This document shows, one piece after another, positions 15,718 through 23,856 of a stretch of 34,531 nucleotides of DNA; the first letter of the stretch is position 1, and the number at the start of each line of letters is the position of its first letter. Below the pieces are notes generated by a model. It did no database searches. It had not been told where the DNA came from and saw only the letters and a program-made list of their open reading frames with translations. Origin of the DNA: Calditrichota bacterium. Its GTDB lineage: Bacteria > Zhuqueibacterota > Zhuqueibacteria > Residuimicrobiales > Krinioviventaceae. Position numbers and translations under genes: made by a program. The stretch is from the NCBI GenBank assembly GCA_003818595.1, contig RPQV01000004.1, forward strand, positions 1 to 34,531. Direction: 5' to 3'.

Positions 15718-15745
15718 TAAGCAGATGAGTTTTTACAGCAGTTGA
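15710..15745 (+). CDS. Mini-ORF of 11 codons with strong Shine-Dalgarno, unrecognised
   Basis: GGAGGAG at 15697-15703 is followed after six nucleotides by an ATG that opens MNDKQMSFYSS and a TGA. The frame beyond the TGA stays open for 17 more codons, so it could be the broken start of a longer gene. The quality of the ribosome binding site is the only real evidence; no product is assigned. Confidence 0.2.
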   Translation: MNDKQMSFYSS

Positions 15746-15781
15746 AGAGGATTTTTTGAAGAAATATTCCATACAAACTTT

Positions 15782-16576
15782 TTAATTTTCTTCTAAAGAA
15801 ATGTTGCCGTTGATGGTTTCAAGCTTGAGCGTGGGGCCGCCGCGATTAATTCTACCATAAATATTTTTTGGTCCCCATTCACCGCGAAATTCCAAAGGAA
15901 AATCAGTTTGTATAACTCCGTTAATGGTCGAAATATCGACATTCACATCAATCTCTGTCGGCATGTCCATGCGAATATTTCCATTGGTGGTGTGAAAATG
16001 CATGTCGTTTTCAGGTTCATCATTGTCTAATTCGATTTTGATGTCTCCATTTGTCGTTTCAGCATTTATCTCGCCATGGATATCTTCAGCGTTTATCTTG
16101 CCATTCATCGTTGTTAAAAACGCAGAACCGTTGAGACCAATGGCTTCGACGGTTCCGTTCACCGCAGATGCACTCACATCCATTCCTTCAGGCACCTGGA
16201 TTTCGATATTGACCGTCAGCGTCGATCTCTCTGAACTGAACATCCAATCGAAGAAACTGTCCCCTCTTCTGCCGGGCTGGTCCACTCTGATAAACAACTG
16301 TGAACCTTTCTGCTTTACCATAATCTTGACATTATCAGCAAGCTCTCGCGCCGCCTGTTTACTCATCGAACGGACTTCAATTTCAGCGTCTACATAGACC
16401 TCATCATCATCACTTTCCTCGATGTAAATCGAGCCATTAGCGACCTCAATATTTACCTTATCCCCGCCAAAATCATAGCTCTCGGAAAATTCCCGTGTGA
16501 TCGTACCGCAAAGACCAACTGAATTAATTAACAAACCCGAAAAACAGGCGAGTTCTATCAGATTCAATTTTTTCAT
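15782..16576 (-). CDS. Secreted DUF4097 beta-strand-repeat protein
   Basis: This 264-residue protein has an N-terminal signal sequence (MKKLNLIELACFSGLLINSV) without a convincing lipobox. A repetitive beta-solenoid-like body of the DUF4097/putative-adhesin type follows. The repeat unit is seen as TMNGKINAE, TTNGDIKIE, TTNGNIRMD, TINGVIQTD and TINGNISLEE, each about 20-30 residues apart. An acidic cluster (EESDDDEVYVDAEIEV, about 53-68) precedes the repeats. Function is unknown; a location in the periplasm or at the surface is inferred. The start has AGGAG a few bases upstream. It is separated from the divergent polyprenyl synthase gene by 243 nt. Confidence 0.8.
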   Translation of the reverse strand: MKKLNLIELACFSGLLINSVGLCGTITREFSESYDFGGDKVNIEVANGSIYIEESDDDEVYVDAEIEVRSMSKQAARELADNVKIMVKQKGSQLFIRVDQPGRRGDSFFDWMFSSERSTLTVNIEIQVPEGMDVSASAVNGTVEAIGLNGSAFLTTMNGKINAEDIHGEINAETTNGDIKIELDNDEPENDMHFHTTNGNIRMDMPTEIDVNVDISTINGVIQTDFPLEFRGEWGPKNIYGRINRGGPTLKLETINGNISLEEN

Positions 16577-16733
16577 TTCTCATTTCTCCTGATGACCGCA
16601 TTCAATTGGCAAACTTTATTACGTGATAATTTCATGCAAGTTTCATATTATGCTTCAATTTGTGCCGAAGATCATTAGAATTGATCCCTGGACATGAATA
16701 GAGGTTCATGGAATTTATTCAGCGACTTAACTG

Positions 16734-16762
16734 TTGACATAAATTCTATTAATTACTACATT
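16734..16762 (+). promoter_or_regulatory. Promoter of the polyprenyl synthase gene
   Basis: A consensus TTGACA (16734-16739) is followed after 17 nt by TACATT (16757-16762). The predicted start near 16769 leaves about a 50-nt leader to the GTG start codon at 16820. Confidence 0.6.
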
Positions 16763-16819
16763 ATAAAAATCAGTAGCTTAATCGTTGTACAAATACAATA
16801 GTCGTCCGAAGGCATTTTT

Positions 16820-17794
16820 GTGGATATCGTAGAGATTGCAGCGCCGGTAAAAGAGTACTTTAACAATTTCGAATTTGAATTTGAGCGAAAGTTCAAGTCA
16901 AACATTCCTCTTGCTGACCAAGTCATACAATATATTGCAGAGAAAAAAGGGAAACGTCTTCGGCCATTGCTCGTTTTTTTAAGCGCCGCCCTGCACGGGA
17001 AGCTGACATCAAAGACCATGAGTGCAGGAATTGTCGTCGAAATGTTTCACACTGCCACCTTGGTACATGACGATGTCGTCGATGAATCCAATTTACGACG
17101 TGGGGCGCGAACCGTCAATGATATTTGGGACAACAAAATCTCCATCCTCATCGGTGATTTACTCTTCTCAAAAACTTTATCGAGTATTGTTGATCTGCAG
17201 GACAGCCATGCTGTTGCTATATTATCCTCTGCGGCCGAACAGATAACGGAAGGTGAACTGCTGCAAATAGCATTCACAGGTGCTCCGACTCTGAAGGAAA
17301 TTGATTATTTTGATTTGATCTCAAAAAAAACGGCAGCCTTGTTCGCGGCATCCTGCCAGTTAGGCGCTCTAACTGTTGGAACCAACGGGGAGGCGCTGCA
17401 GTATATGGAAAAATTCGGCGGAAACTATGGAATCGCCTTTCAAATAATGGATGATCTGCTCGACTACCAGGGCGACAGTAAAAATCTGGGAAAACCAACT
17501 GGCAATGACTTGCGTGCCGGCAAAGTTACCCTCCCCCTGATCAGGGCACTTGAAACAGCCGAAGAAGACCAACGCCGACCAATCCTGCAGCTATTGCAGG
17601 ACGGCGTACAATCAGACGAGCAAATCAAACAGATCATTGGTTTTGCCATCGATCGAGGTGGAATCGAATACGCCAAAACGCTCATTCACCATCATACTCA
17701 ATTGGCACTGGGCGCCTTGGCTCACTATCCGGACTCTACTGTGAAAAAAAGTTTATTTGAACTGGTTAAGCACTCGGTTCACAGGGATAAATAA
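16820..17794 (+). CDS. Long-chain trans-polyprenyl diphosphate synthase
   Basis: This 324-residue all-alpha prenyltransferase condenses isopentenyl diphosphate onto allylic diphosphates. The first Asp-rich motif DDVVD is at 84-88 within LVHDDVVDESNLRRG, and the second, DDLLD, at 211-215. A small residue (A79) five positions before the first motif is the usual mark of long-chain (about C35-C45) synthases, so the product probably serves as a quinone side chain; exact length is not predictable. The start is GTG (16820) with GAAGG upstream; an in-frame TAG at 16799-16801 rules out a longer frame. It heads a plus-strand run of envelope genes (UDP-xylose synthase, GT9) but has its own promoter. Confidence 0.9.
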   Translation: MDIVEIAAPVKEYFNNFEFEFERKFKSNIPLADQVIQYIAEKKGKRLRPLLVFLSAALHGKLTSKTMSAGIVVEMFHTATLVHDDVVDESNLRRGARTVNDIWDNKISILIGDLLFSKTLSSIVDLQDSHAVAILSSAAEQITEGELLQIAFTGAPTLKEIDYFDLISKKTAALFAASCQLGALTVGTNGEALQYMEKFGGNYGIAFQIMDDLLDYQGDSKNLGKPTGNDLRAGKVTLPLIRALETAEEDQRRPILQLLQDGVQSDEQIKQIIGFAIDRGGIEYAKTLIHHHTQLALGALAHYPDSTVKKSLFELVKHSVHRDK

Positions 17795-17860
17795 TCAACC
17801 CCTTTCAGGCCGCACACTGTACCCACAACAATGATGCATCAACATTCTAGAGGAGTAAAT

Positions 17861-18826
17861 ATGCAGCCAAGATCTCTCGTCACAGGCGGCGCCGGCTTTT
17901 TGGGTTCACATTTGTGCGAGTATTTGCTGAATAAGGGTCATCACGTCATCGCAATGGATAATTTGCTCACCGGTACGATTGCCAATATTGAACACCTCCA
18001 AGGGGATTATTTTCAATTCATCAAGCATGATGTTACCGAGTATATTTTTATCGCCGGCAATATCGATTATGTATGGCATTTTGCCTCTCCGGCAAGTCCA
18101 CTAGATTATCTGCAGTTGCCTATCCATACACTCAAGGTGGGGGCAATCGGCACTCATAAAGCCCTTGGATTGGCGCTGGAAAAAAAAGCAGCCTTTTTAT
18201 TGGCATCGACTTCAGAAGTGTACGGTGATCCGCTCGAACATCCGCAAACTGAAAGCTATTGGGGCAATGTCAATCCTGTTGGACCCCGAGGCGTTTATGA
18301 TGAAGCGAAACGTTTTGCCGAGGCGATGACCATGGCTTATCATCGCTACAACCATGTCGACGCAAAAATTGTAAGAATTTTCAATACCTATGGTCCGCGT
18401 ATGCGCCCCAATGATGGTCGTGCTATTCCAACCTTTATCCCTCAGGCACTTCGAAATGAACCCATAACACTCTTTGGAAACGGATCGCAGACACGCAGTT
18501 TTTGTTTTGTCGATGACCTGATTGAAGGAATCTATCGTTTGATGCTATCAGATTATCATGAGCCGGTAAATATCGGCAATCCTCATGAAATGACAATTCG
18601 TGAAATGGCCGAGCTGGTCATTCTCCTCTCAAGCAGCAAGAGCATTCTGGTGGAAAAAGAACTTCCGGAAAATGATCCCAAGATCAGACAGCCCGATACG
18701 ACTTTGGCCAAACGATTACTGGATTGGGAAGCTAAAGTCCCTATTGAAGAAGGTCTAAAACGAACTATCGATTATTATCGCAACTTGTTCCAAATAAAAA
18801 CAATTGAACAAAAATCGGCTTTATGA
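17861..18826 (+). CDS. UDP-glucuronate decarboxylase (UDP-xylose synthase) family SDR epimerase
   Basis: This 321-residue extended short-chain dehydrogenase has the NAD-binding GGAGFLG (9-15), the catalytic Y146 and K150 in YDEAK, and STSEVYGDP upstream. The block YWGNVNPVGPRGVYDEAKR is characteristic of UDP-glucuronate decarboxylases, which make UDP-xylose from UDP-glucuronate for surface polysaccharides. The ATG at 17861 is chosen because AGAGGAG (17849-17855) lies five bases before it, dropping ten codons of open frame. It overlaps the next gene, a GT9 glycosyltransferase (ATGA), so the sugar nucleotide and a glycan-building enzyme are co-expressed. Confidence 0.88.
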   Translation: MQPRSLVTGGAGFLGSHLCEYLLNKGHHVIAMDNLLTGTIANIEHLQGDYFQFIKHDVTEYIFIAGNIDYVWHFASPASPLDYLQLPIHTLKVGAIGTHKALGLALEKKAAFLLASTSEVYGDPLEHPQTESYWGNVNPVGPRGVYDEAKRFAEAMTMAYHRYNHVDAKIVRIFNTYGPRMRPNDGRAIPTFIPQALRNEPITLFGNGSQTRSFCFVDDLIEGIYRLMLSDYHEPVNIGNPHEMTIREMAELVILLSSSKSILVEKELPENDPKIRQPDTTLAKRLLDWEAKVPIEEGLKRTIDYYRNLFQIKTIEQKSAL

Positions 18827-19893
18827 GCATTCTCTCTTTCAAGCGGACGCCGTTCGAAAGGTCTCCCCGCAGTTTTATCATCCTGCGGTTGAGTTCAATG
18901 GGTGACATACTGCTCAGCAGCCCCCTCGTTCGCATTTTACGACACCGATTTCCGCAAGCGCGCATTGATTTTCTTCTGAAATCCCAATTCGCCGACCTTT
19001 ATGCGGCAAATCCTCATTTGAACCATTTGCTGACCCTCGACGCATCCAAAGGCCGAGCCGAACTCTCAGCCCTCCGCTCGAAAATTCGCAGTGTCGGCTA
19101 TGATGTGGTTATCGACATTCATAATAATTTTCGCAGCACTTTTCTACGTCGAGCAGCCGGTGCAAAATTGTTCATTGTGCGCAAATATAAATGGCAACGC
19201 TTTTTACTGATAAAACTGGGCATCAATACCTATCGGGAAATAGTACCGGTATATCAGCGATATCTTCGCGCTGCGGCCGATCTGCAGTTGGAGGATGACG
19301 GGCTGGGATTGGAATTTTTTATCCCTGCCGAACAACAAAACCAAGTAGCTGAACTTCTTCGTTCCATGGGGCTGAAATCCAACAGCCTGATCATCGCTAT
19401 GGCGCCGGGCGCGGGTTTTTTCACCAAACGATGGCCGATTGAAAACTTTCTCGAACTGGCAAAATTATGCATTGAGCGAAATAACGCGCAAATTCTTCTC
19501 TTGGGGAATGAAAAAGAGAAATCCATATGTCGCTTCATCCAGCAGACATTAGGAAGCCATATCATTAATTTGACCGGGGAACTCTCCCTTTTACAATCCG
19601 CTGTAGCCATTCAGAACAGCCATCTCCTGATCAGCAATGATACCGGTCTAATGCACATGGCCACAGCGATTAAAAAGCCTGTTGTGGCGATTTTTGGTTC
19701 CACCAGTCGAGAATTAGGATTTTTTCCCATTGGCAGTGCAGTTTCGATCATCGAAAACAAAGCGTTATCCTGTCGTCCATGCACTCATATTGGTCGCGAA
19801 ACTTGTCCCAAAAAGCATTTTCGCTGCATGACAGCAATTACACCGGGAATGGTGTTCGATGTTGTTCAGCGAATGATTCCCCAGAATCTTTGA
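18823..19893 (+). CDS. GT9-family glycosyltransferase (LPS heptosyltransferase-like)
   Basis: This 356-residue GT-B-fold transferase has the N-terminal LRLSSMGDILLSSPLVRILR typical of ADP-heptose:LPS heptosyltransferases. A central APGAGFFTKRWPIENFLEL and the C-terminal SNDTGLMHMATAIKKPVVAIFGST also match the family. A Cys-rich tail (CRPCTHIGRETCPKKHFRC, about 323-341) is also common in GT9 enzymes. It probably adds a sugar to the LPS core at the inner face of the inner membrane; which position is unknown. Its ATG overlaps the stop of the UDP-xylose synthase gene (ATGA). Presence of GT9 supports a lipopolysaccharide-bearing, two-membrane cell. Confidence 0.87.
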   Translation: MSILSFKRTPFERSPRSFIILRLSSMGDILLSSPLVRILRHRFPQARIDFLLKSQFADLYAANPHLNHLLTLDASKGRAELSALRSKIRSVGYDVVIDIHNNFRSTFLRRAAGAKLFIVRKYKWQRFLLIKLGINTYREIVPVYQRYLRAAADLQLEDDGLGLEFFIPAEQQNQVAELLRSMGLKSNSLIIAMAPGAGFFTKRWPIENFLELAKLCIERNNAQILLLGNEKEKSICRFIQQTLGSHIINLTGELSLLQSAVAIQNSHLLISNDTGLMHMATAIKKPVVAIFGSTSRELGFFPIGSAVSIIENKALSCRPCTHIGRETCPKKHFRCMTAITPGMVFDVVQRMIPQNL

Positions 19894-19894
19894 C

Positions 19895-19923
19895 TTGATA
19901 AAAAGTAATAAACTGTGTATATT
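19895..19923 (+). promoter_or_regulatory. Promoter of the rsfS-argS genes
   Basis: TTGATA (19895-19900) and TATATT (19918-19923) are separated by 17 nt. The -35 begins one base after the stop codon of the GT9 gene. The rsfS start is about 45 nt downstream. Confidence 0.6.
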
Positions 19924-19965
19924 TAAATAGTTAAATAATCACCTTTCAACATAATAGGTAAAACT

Positions 19966-20340
19966 TTGATATCAAAGGAATTGGCCTTCACCATTGCTCG
20001 CCTGATTCTCGATAAAAAAGGAAGTAAAATTATCATTCAGGATTTGAGCAAATTGACGACAATGACTGACTATTTTGTAATTTGTACGGTCGATGCTGAT
20101 GTTCACGCCAGGGCGGTCATGGATCATATCAAGGAACAGTTATTCCTGCTGAATATAAAACCATGGCACACGGAGGGAGTGTCGAACAGCAGTTGGATTC
20201 TTCTCGATTTTGTTGATGTCGTCGTCCATATTTTCAAAGATGAAACTCGTGCCTATTACAATCTGGAACGGTTATGGGGTGATGCAGAAACGCAAGAGAT
20301 CAAGGATGAACATGACGCCACACCAGCATATACAAAATAG
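19966..20340 (+). CDS. rsfS: Ribosomal silencing factor RsfS (YbeB/DUF143)
   Basis: This 124-residue protein matches RsfS, which binds ribosomal protein L14 on the 50S subunit and blocks subunit joining in stationary phase or starvation. Visible family marks are the helix-strand start LILDKKGSKIIIQDLSKLTTMTDYFVICT, GVSNSSWILLDFVDVVVHIF and the terminal YYNLERLWGDA. The start is a TTG with AGGT six bases upstream; no ATG or GTG fits the family N-terminus better. Its 3' end overlaps argS by 29 nt. The usual neighbour nadD is missing here. Confidence 0.92.
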   Translation: MISKELAFTIARLILDKKGSKIIIQDLSKLTTMTDYFVICTVDADVHARAVMDHIKEQLFLLNIKPWHTEGVSNSSWILLDFVDVVVHIFKDETRAYYNLERLWGDAETQEIKDEHDATPAYTK

Positions 20341-21964
20341 AATCGCACAAGCTTTGGTCAAGCTTGGTTTTGATATTAGTGACGAAAAACTGCTGATCCT
20401 GGAAAAACGTAAACTGGAAAATTTTGGAGATATTGCGACTACGGTTGCTTTGTCCCTCGCGAAATCAGCACAAAGACCTCCGCGAGAGATCGCCCAGCAA
20501 ATTGTTGATGCGTTCGAGATAGAACCATCGATCATTGAACGCATTGAAATAGCCGGTCCGGGTTTTATTAATTTTTACCTCTCGCCTTCTTGTCTCCAGC
20601 AATCTGTTATCGATATAATACGCAGCGCCGAGCAGTATGGCAGAAGCAATAAAGGTGACAACAAACGCGTCCAATTAGAGTTTGTCAGTGCAAATCCAAC
20701 CGGACCGCTGAATATTGTCAGCGCCCGAGCGGCTAGCGTCGGCGACGTCTTGGTCAACCTGCTCAACATGTGCGGTTATCAGGCACAAAGGGAATTCTAT
20801 GTAAATGATGCCGGCCGTCAAATAGAACTACTGGGCGAGTCTCTGGCTGCTCAATATCTGACGGAACTCGGCCAACCGACACCGATTCCTCAAGAAGGAT
20901 ATCATGGAGAATATTTGCGTGAGCTTGCCCGAATGCTCATTTCTGCCGAAGGCGACGTCTACTTGCACCTTTCAACAGCTGAACGAAATAGACAGTTTGC
21001 TCAAAAAGCTTTACTCTATATGCTCAACCGGCATCAACAGACCATGGAGCACTTTGGCGTTCATTTTGATGTTTGGTTCAAGGAGAGTCGCTTAAGAGAA
21101 ACGAACGAACATTTGGCTGTTTTACAAAGACTCGAGATTTCAGGTCATACATATGAGCAGGATGGCGCCATCTGGTTCAAATCCAGTGCTTTTGGTGATG
21201 AGAAAGATCGAGTCCTGTTAACCAACGATGGACGTCCCACCTACTTTTTGGTCGATATCGCTTATCATGAAAATAAATTTGAGCGTGGATTTGAGCAGGT
21301 GATTGATTTTTGGGGTCCTGATCATCATGGATATATCGCGCGCATGAGCGCAGCGTTGCAGGCTCTTGGCCATCCCAAGGATGCATTTCAAGTTTGCATC
21401 ATTCAGCAGGTCAATTTATTACGGAATGGACAGCCGGTCAAAATGAGTAAACGCGCGGGCGAAATCATAGAAATGGATGAATTGGTTGCAGAAGTTGGCG
21501 TCGATGTCACCCGATTCTTTTTTATTGACCGACGAACTTCACAACCAATGGATTTTGACATTGAAATTGCAAAAAAACAATCTGATGATAATCCTTCCTA
21601 CTATGTTCAGTATGCCCATGCGCGCATTTGCAGCGTTTTAAGGCATGCTGAAGAACATGGATTTCATCTTGACCAGCTCAAGTCGACGCAGTTTCTGACA
21701 GAAGCGGCAGCTCTTGCCGTTGCAAAAAAGCTGTTGGATTTTCCCGAGGTCATCATCAAGGCAGCAGAGTCTTTAGAACCGCATCGTTTGACGGGTTATC
21801 TTGTCGAAACAGCAACCTTGTATCATAAATTTTACCACGAATTGCAGATCGTAACGGACGAACAGTCAATCACAGAATCGCGCCTGCTGTTGTGCCTAGC
21901 TACCCGTCAGGTATTGGCCAACGGTTTGCAATTATTGAGAATTTCTGCACCCACAAGGATGTAA
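20312..21964 (+). CDS. argS: Arginyl-tRNA synthetase with altered HIGH motif
   Basis: This 550-residue class I synthetase charges tRNA-Arg. The N-terminal Add1-type tRNA-binding domain is about 1-105, the catalytic Rossmann core 118-390 and the C-terminal DALR-type anticodon-binding helices 420-550. SANPTGP (126-132) is conserved, but the following HIGH segment, normally LHVGH or LHIGH, reads LNIVSAR (133-139), so both signature histidines are missing. The KMSKR loop (377-381) is intact, as are FYVNDAGRQI and WGPDHHGY. The frame is open and the length normal, so it is not a pseudogene. The ATG at 20312 (AAGGA five bases before) is preferred over a 34-codon extension overlapping rsfS. The overlap suggests co-translation with rsfS. 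Confidence 0.94.
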   Translation: MTPHQHIQNRIAQALVKLGFDISDEKLLILEKRKLENFGDIATTVALSLAKSAQRPPREIAQQIVDAFEIEPSIIERIEIAGPGFINFYLSPSCLQQSVIDIIRSAEQYGRSNKGDNKRVQLEFVSANPTGPLNIVSARAASVGDVLVNLLNMCGYQAQREFYVNDAGRQIELLGESLAAQYLTELGQPTPIPQEGYHGEYLRELARMLISAEGDVYLHLSTAERNRQFAQKALLYMLNRHQQTMEHFGVHFDVWFKESRLRETNEHLAVLQRLEISGHTYEQDGAIWFKSSAFGDEKDRVLLTNDGRPTYFLVDIAYHENKFERGFEQVIDFWGPDHHGYIARMSAALQALGHPKDAFQVCIIQQVNLLRNGQPVKMSKRAGEIIEMDELVAEVGVDVTRFFFIDRRTSQPMDFDIEIAKKQSDDNPSYYVQYAHARICSVLRHAEEHGFHLDQLKSTQFLTEAAALAVAKKLLDFPEVIIKAAESLEPHRLTGYLVETATLYHKFYHELQIVTDEQSITESRLLLCLATRQVLANGLQLLRISAPTRM

Positions 21965-22021
21965 TCCGGTTGCATCCAGTCGCCAAAATATCAAACTGAT
22001 CATTGAACTAAAGGATAATAC

Positions 22022-22948
22022 ATGGGTCTATTGGTTGTTGGGTCTGTGGCGTATGATGCCATCGAAACACCTTTCGCGAAAACTGAAAAAGCTCTGGGGG
22101 GTTCAGCGATGTTTTTTTCTGCCGCTGCCGGATATTTCGCACCGGTTCATCTAGTCGGCGTTGTTGGTAATGATTTTGACTTTGACGAGCTCGCATTTCT
22201 ACGGAAAAACAACATCGATTTTGAAGGTCTCACCATCGAAAATGGAGAGACTTTTCGCTGGGCGGGTAGATACCTGAACAATATGATCGATCGGGAGACC
22301 ATTTATACGCACCTGGGTGTTTTTGAATCATTCAATCCGCTCTTGCCGGAGAAATACAAAGAGAACGAATTCATTTTTCTCGCCAATATCCATCCCTCAT
22401 TACAATATTCAGTCCTGCAGCAAATTCATCGGCCAACCTTCATAGCCATGGACACCATGAATTTTTGGATTACCGGTGCTCTTGAGGATTTAAAAAAGAC
22501 CCTCCAACACGTTGACGCGCTCATCATCAATGACTCGGAAGTGCGGTTGCTGTCACAGGAACACAATCTGTTCACCGGCGCGCGTAAAATTCAAAGTATG
22601 GGACCTCAGGTGCTTATCATCAAAAAAGGAGAACATGGCGCCATATTAATTCAAGGAGATTCATATTTTGCCTGCCCCGCATTACCCATTGAAAACCTCT
22701 TTGATCCGACAGGCGCCGGTGACACCTTTGCCGGTGGATTCATGGGATATTTGGCTGAATGTGGTTCGGTGAATGAGACAAATCTGCGGCGCGCAGTTGC
22801 GATGGGCGCGGTCATGGCCTCATTCTGTGTTGAGCGTTTTAGTGCTGAGAGACTGAAAAACTTGACAATAGAAGAAATTCGCCAACGTGCAGCACAACTG
22901 CTTCGCATGATTCAAGTGGAAGGAGACGACCACTGGCTTCACCTGTAA
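22022..22948 (+). CDS. PfkB-family carbohydrate/nucleoside kinase
   Basis: This 308-residue ribokinase-fold kinase begins with the substrate-side motif VVGSVAYDAIETP and the diglycine segment GGSAMFFS (26-33). It ends with the ATP/anion-hole signature DPTGAGDTFAGGF (228-240), whose D234 is the catalytic base. The length is normal for the family. The phosphoryl acceptor (a sugar, a nucleoside or a similar compound) cannot be named from sequence. The start has AAGGAT at good spacing. It is 57 nt after argS and 55 nt before the ECF ATPase, so it may belong to the same transcript. Confidence 0.85.
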   Translation: MGLLVVGSVAYDAIETPFAKTEKALGGSAMFFSAAAGYFAPVHLVGVVGNDFDFDELAFLRKNNIDFEGLTIENGETFRWAGRYLNNMIDRETIYTHLGVFESFNPLLPEKYKENEFIFLANIHPSLQYSVLQQIHRPTFIAMDTMNFWITGALEDLKKTLQHVDALIINDSEVRLLSQEHNLFTGARKIQSMGPQVLIIKKGEHGAILIQGDSYFACPALPIENLFDPTGAGDTFAGGFMGYLAECGSVNETNLRRAVAMGAVMASFCVERFSAERLKNLTIEEIRQRAAQLLRMIQVEGDDHWLHL

Positions 22949-23003
22949 TAGTAATAGCTGTCATACTGTTGATATCCACTGGCGCGATACTTCGAATTGA
23001 GTT

Positions 23004-23783
23004 ATGATCCAAGTTGATCACATCTATTTTAGATATCACAGTGAAGACAATTCTCCAATTAACATCCTGAATGATGTTTCCTTGGAGATACGCGCGGGCG
23101 AACGCATTGCGATAATGGGGCGAAATGGTTCAGGGAAAACCACTTTTGCACGTTGCCTTAATGGATTGTTGTTGCCATCAAGCGGCGTGGTCCGAGTTGA
23201 TGGCTTGACAACCAGCGAAGCTAAGAATCTGGCCGATATCAGAAGACATGTCGGAATGGTGTTTCAAAATCCCGACAATCAAATTGTCTCTGCCACCGTC
23301 GAACGAGAAGTTGCCTTTGGATTGGAAAATTTGGGGGTTCCCTTTGAGGAAATGCATGAAATCGTTGAACGCATGCTGTTCATCTTTAATCTGGAGAAAT
23401 TGCGCAAACAACCGCCGCACCAACTTTCGGGCGGCGAGAAACAGCGACTCGCGCTGGCTTCCGTCATGGCAATGCATCCAAAGTATCTTGTTTTGGATGA
23501 ACCCACATCTTTGCTGGACCCTAAAAGCCGGCGGGAAGTTCTGGAAAGAATTTCCACTTTGCCTCAAGATACGGAAAACCCTGTCGCTACGCTACTCATC
23601 ACTCAATTCCCCGAAGAAGCATTGTATGCAAATCGACTGATCGTTTTTCATCAAGGGAAAATAATTATGGACGACGCACCGGACGAACTGTTTTCACGCC
23701 ATAAAGAACTGGAGGCCTATGGTTTGGAAGTTCCGGTTAAATTTCAAATTGCTGAATTCATAATAAAATATTTACAAAGTTGA
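23004..23783 (+). CDS. Energy-coupling-factor (ECF) type ABC transporter ATP-binding protein
   Basis: This 259-residue ATPase has Walker A GRNGSGKTT (39-47), the Q-loop VFQNPDNQ (86-93), signature LSGGEKQR (141-148) and Walker B YLVLDEPT (161-168, catalytic E166). VFQNPDNQ is typical of the EcfA/CbiO group, which powers vitamin and metal uptake with a membrane EcfT and a substrate-binding S protein. The H-loop histidine is replaced by Q201 (LLITQFPEEA). Neither an EcfT nor a second EcfA is adjacent; an S-component-like protein lies about 5.4 kb away on the other strand (29218-29757). A weak ribosome binding site precedes the ATG. The stop codon overlaps the promoter of the next gene. Confidence 0.87.
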   Translation: MIQVDHIYFRYHSEDNSPINILNDVSLEIRAGERIAIMGRNGSGKTTFARCLNGLLLPSSGVVRVDGLTTSEAKNLADIRRHVGMVFQNPDNQIVSATVEREVAFGLENLGVPFEEMHEIVERMLFIFNLEKLRKQPPHQLSGGEKQRLALASVMAMHPKYLVLDEPTSLLDPKSRREVLERISTLPQDTENPVATLLITQFPEEALYANRLIVFHQGKIIMDDAPDELFSRHKELEAYGLEVPVKFQIAEFIIKYLQS

Positions 23784-23808
23784 CATTGGGTGAATATTCG
23801 CCTATATT
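23780..23808 (+). promoter_or_regulatory. Promoter of the hybrid sensor kinase gene
   Basis: TTGACA (23780-23785) and TATATT (23803-23808) are separated by 17 nt, a near-consensus promoter. The -35 contains the TGA stop of the ECF ATPase gene. The kinase ATG is about 40 nt beyond the predicted start. Confidence 0.65.
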
Positions 23809-23856
23809 TAGATACCAGCGTTCGGCGTCTGAGAAAACATGCCGGGATAACAGTTC

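Larger units (their letters stand above)
15470..15781. other. Intergenic region between pepD and the DUF4097 gene
   Basis: This 312-nt gap lies between two minus-strand genes. Near pepD it holds that gene's Shine-Dalgarno, the near-perfect palindrome 15523-15537 and a possible promoter. The part closer to the DUF4097 stop holds, on the plus strand, two overlapping mini-ORFs (15655-15717 and 15710-15745), the second with a strong Shine-Dalgarno. No intrinsic terminator for the DUF4097 gene was recognised. Confidence 0.6.

Noticed and set aside
15743..15799. Possible selenocysteine readthrough at the TGA of the 11-codon mini-ORF
   Set aside because: No stem-loop of bacterial SECIS type was seen after the TGA and the continuation resembles no selenoprotein.
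20210..20311. Upstream extension of the argS frame
   Set aside because: It would overlap rsfS by 131 nt and lacks family similarity; an ATG with AAGGA at 20312 is a much better start.
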